From: Propionibacteriaceae bacterium
GTDB lineage: Bacteria > Actinomycetota > Actinomycetes > Propionibacteriales > Propionibacteriaceae
Length of the DNA: 9,578 bases
Assembly: GCA_027346035.1 (NCBI GenBank)
Contig: DAIESZ010000313.1
Span: 1 to 9,578, forward strand
Reading direction: 5' to 3'
Positions 6,674 to 9,578 of the stretch are shown here, one piece after another. A program made the position numbers and the translations under genes. How positions within the stretch are numbered: position 1 is the stretch's first letter; every line of letters begins with the position of its first letter. The notes below the pieces were generated by a model. That model was not told the origin of the DNA. It ran no database searches and saw only the letters and a program-made list of their open reading frames with translations.

Positions 6674-6752
6674 TCCTGGGACTGCCCGTCGGTGCGATTC
6701 GACACCGCGGTCCCTTCGGGGGGTTCGATGGCGGTGATCAACTCCGTGATGG

Positions 6753-6756
<4 letters not shown>
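6670..6756 (-). CDS. 28-codon small ORF between cobBC and cobU, possible CobT N-terminal remnant or coupling peptide
   Basis: The product begins MTITELITAIEPPEGTAV and has 28 residues. GAGGAG stands 5 nt before its ATG. Its start overlaps the cobBC stop as ATGA, and its TGA overlaps the cobU ATG as ATGA, so it bridges the two genes exactly in the style of the rest of the operon. Without it cobU would lie 79 nt from cobBC and have no ribosome binding site. The N-terminal pattern (L-I-x-x-I then P and A about ten residues on) resembles what I recall of CobT N-termini, the phosphoribosyltransferase for the lower base, but the CobT motif KPxGSLG never follows. It may be the rest of a deleted cobT kept for coupling, or a genuine small peptide. 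Translation is likely; the CobT kinship is tentative. Confidence 0.55.
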
Positions 6757-9274
<2,518 letters not shown>

Positions 9275-9278
<4 letters not shown>

Positions 9279-9578
9279 CGGTCGCTGCCTGCGGTCGTGA
9301 TGATCCGGTTCATGTCGAGGTGCGTCTCGACGGCGTCGGCGAGCGTGTCGATCATCCGCTCCCGGCGTTCGGTGAAGCCGGGCGACGCGGGGTCAGGACG
9401 CCATCCACGCCCGGCATGGCGCGCGGCACGGGTGAGCCACGCCCGGCGGAATCGGTCGTTCTCGAAGATCCCGTGCCACAGCGTTCCCCAGGTCGGTCCC
9501 ACCCGGCATCCGTCCAGGAACTCCTCGGCCGCCGACTGGAGGTCGCAGCGGCCGTGGTGGATCTCGTAGCCGACCACC
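9275..9578 (-). CDS. cobQ: Cobyric acid synthase CobQ, C-terminal end only
   Basis: The last 100 or so codons of a gene entering from the right edge; the start lies outside, and the GTG near 9577 is internal. CobQ performs the four glutamine-dependent amidations that turn adenosylcobyrinate a,c-diamide into cobyric acid, the step after CobB. VVGYEIHHGR matches the conserved GYEIHxG segment of the amidotransferase domain. GPTWGTLWHGIFENDRFRRAWL carries the conserved WGTxxHGxFxxDxFR block with the catalytic histidine. The tail RERMIDTLADAVETHLDMNRI is the usual CobQ C-terminal helix. The stop overlaps the cobBC start by 4 nt, so this is the same operon, with the promoter (and any B12 riboswitch) further right, outside the window. 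Confidence 0.93.

Overview
The window is GC-rich DNA with dense, overlapping genes, GTG as well as ATG starts and NNG/NNC-rich codons, as in a high-GC actinobacterium. The cobalamin gene content, especially an Rv2231c-like CobC domain fused to CobB, would suit Propionibacteriales or a relative, but the genus is an inference. Every convincing gene reads on the minus strand, so transcription runs from the right end (9578) to the left end (1).

Right part (9578 to 5368): the distal half of a cobalamin (vitamin B12) operon. In order of transcription it holds the C-terminus of cobyric acid synthase CobQ (cut by the window edge), an 841-residue fusion of cobyrinate a,c-diamide synthase (CobB) with a CobC-type PLP enzyme, a 28-codon small ORF, cobU and cobS. 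Successive genes overlap by 4, 4, 4 and 8 nt (GTGA, ATGA, ATGA, ATGTCTGA), which points to translational coupling throughout. The products cover amidation of the corrin ring, probable supply of the aminopropanol linker, and nucleotide-loop activation and assembly. CobT, which activates the lower base, is missing from this stretch; the small ORF sits in the cobU neighbourhood and its start resembles a CobT N-terminus. A GC-rich stem-loop directly after cobS probably ends the operon.

Middle part (5228 to 2864): a two-gene unit with its own strong ribosome binding site. It encodes an NCS1-family transporter (nucleobase/nucleoside-type substrates) and a YegV-like PfkB/ribokinase-family kinase, overlapping by 8 nt. 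The likely logic is import followed by phosphorylation of a nucleoside-like compound; the substrate cannot be read from sequence.

A stretch of about 400 bases (2439-2840) without a convincing gene follows.

Left part (2438 to 234): a complete IS21-family insertion sequence of 2205 bp with 55-bp imperfect terminal inverted repeats (41/55 identical), istA and istB overlapping by ATGA, and all catalytic motifs present. No target-site duplication is visible. The element lies 6 bp from a perfect 8-bp-arm palindrome in the promoter region of a ribbon-helix-helix antitoxin-like gene, which runs off the left edge and appears to be transcribed as a leaderless mRNA.
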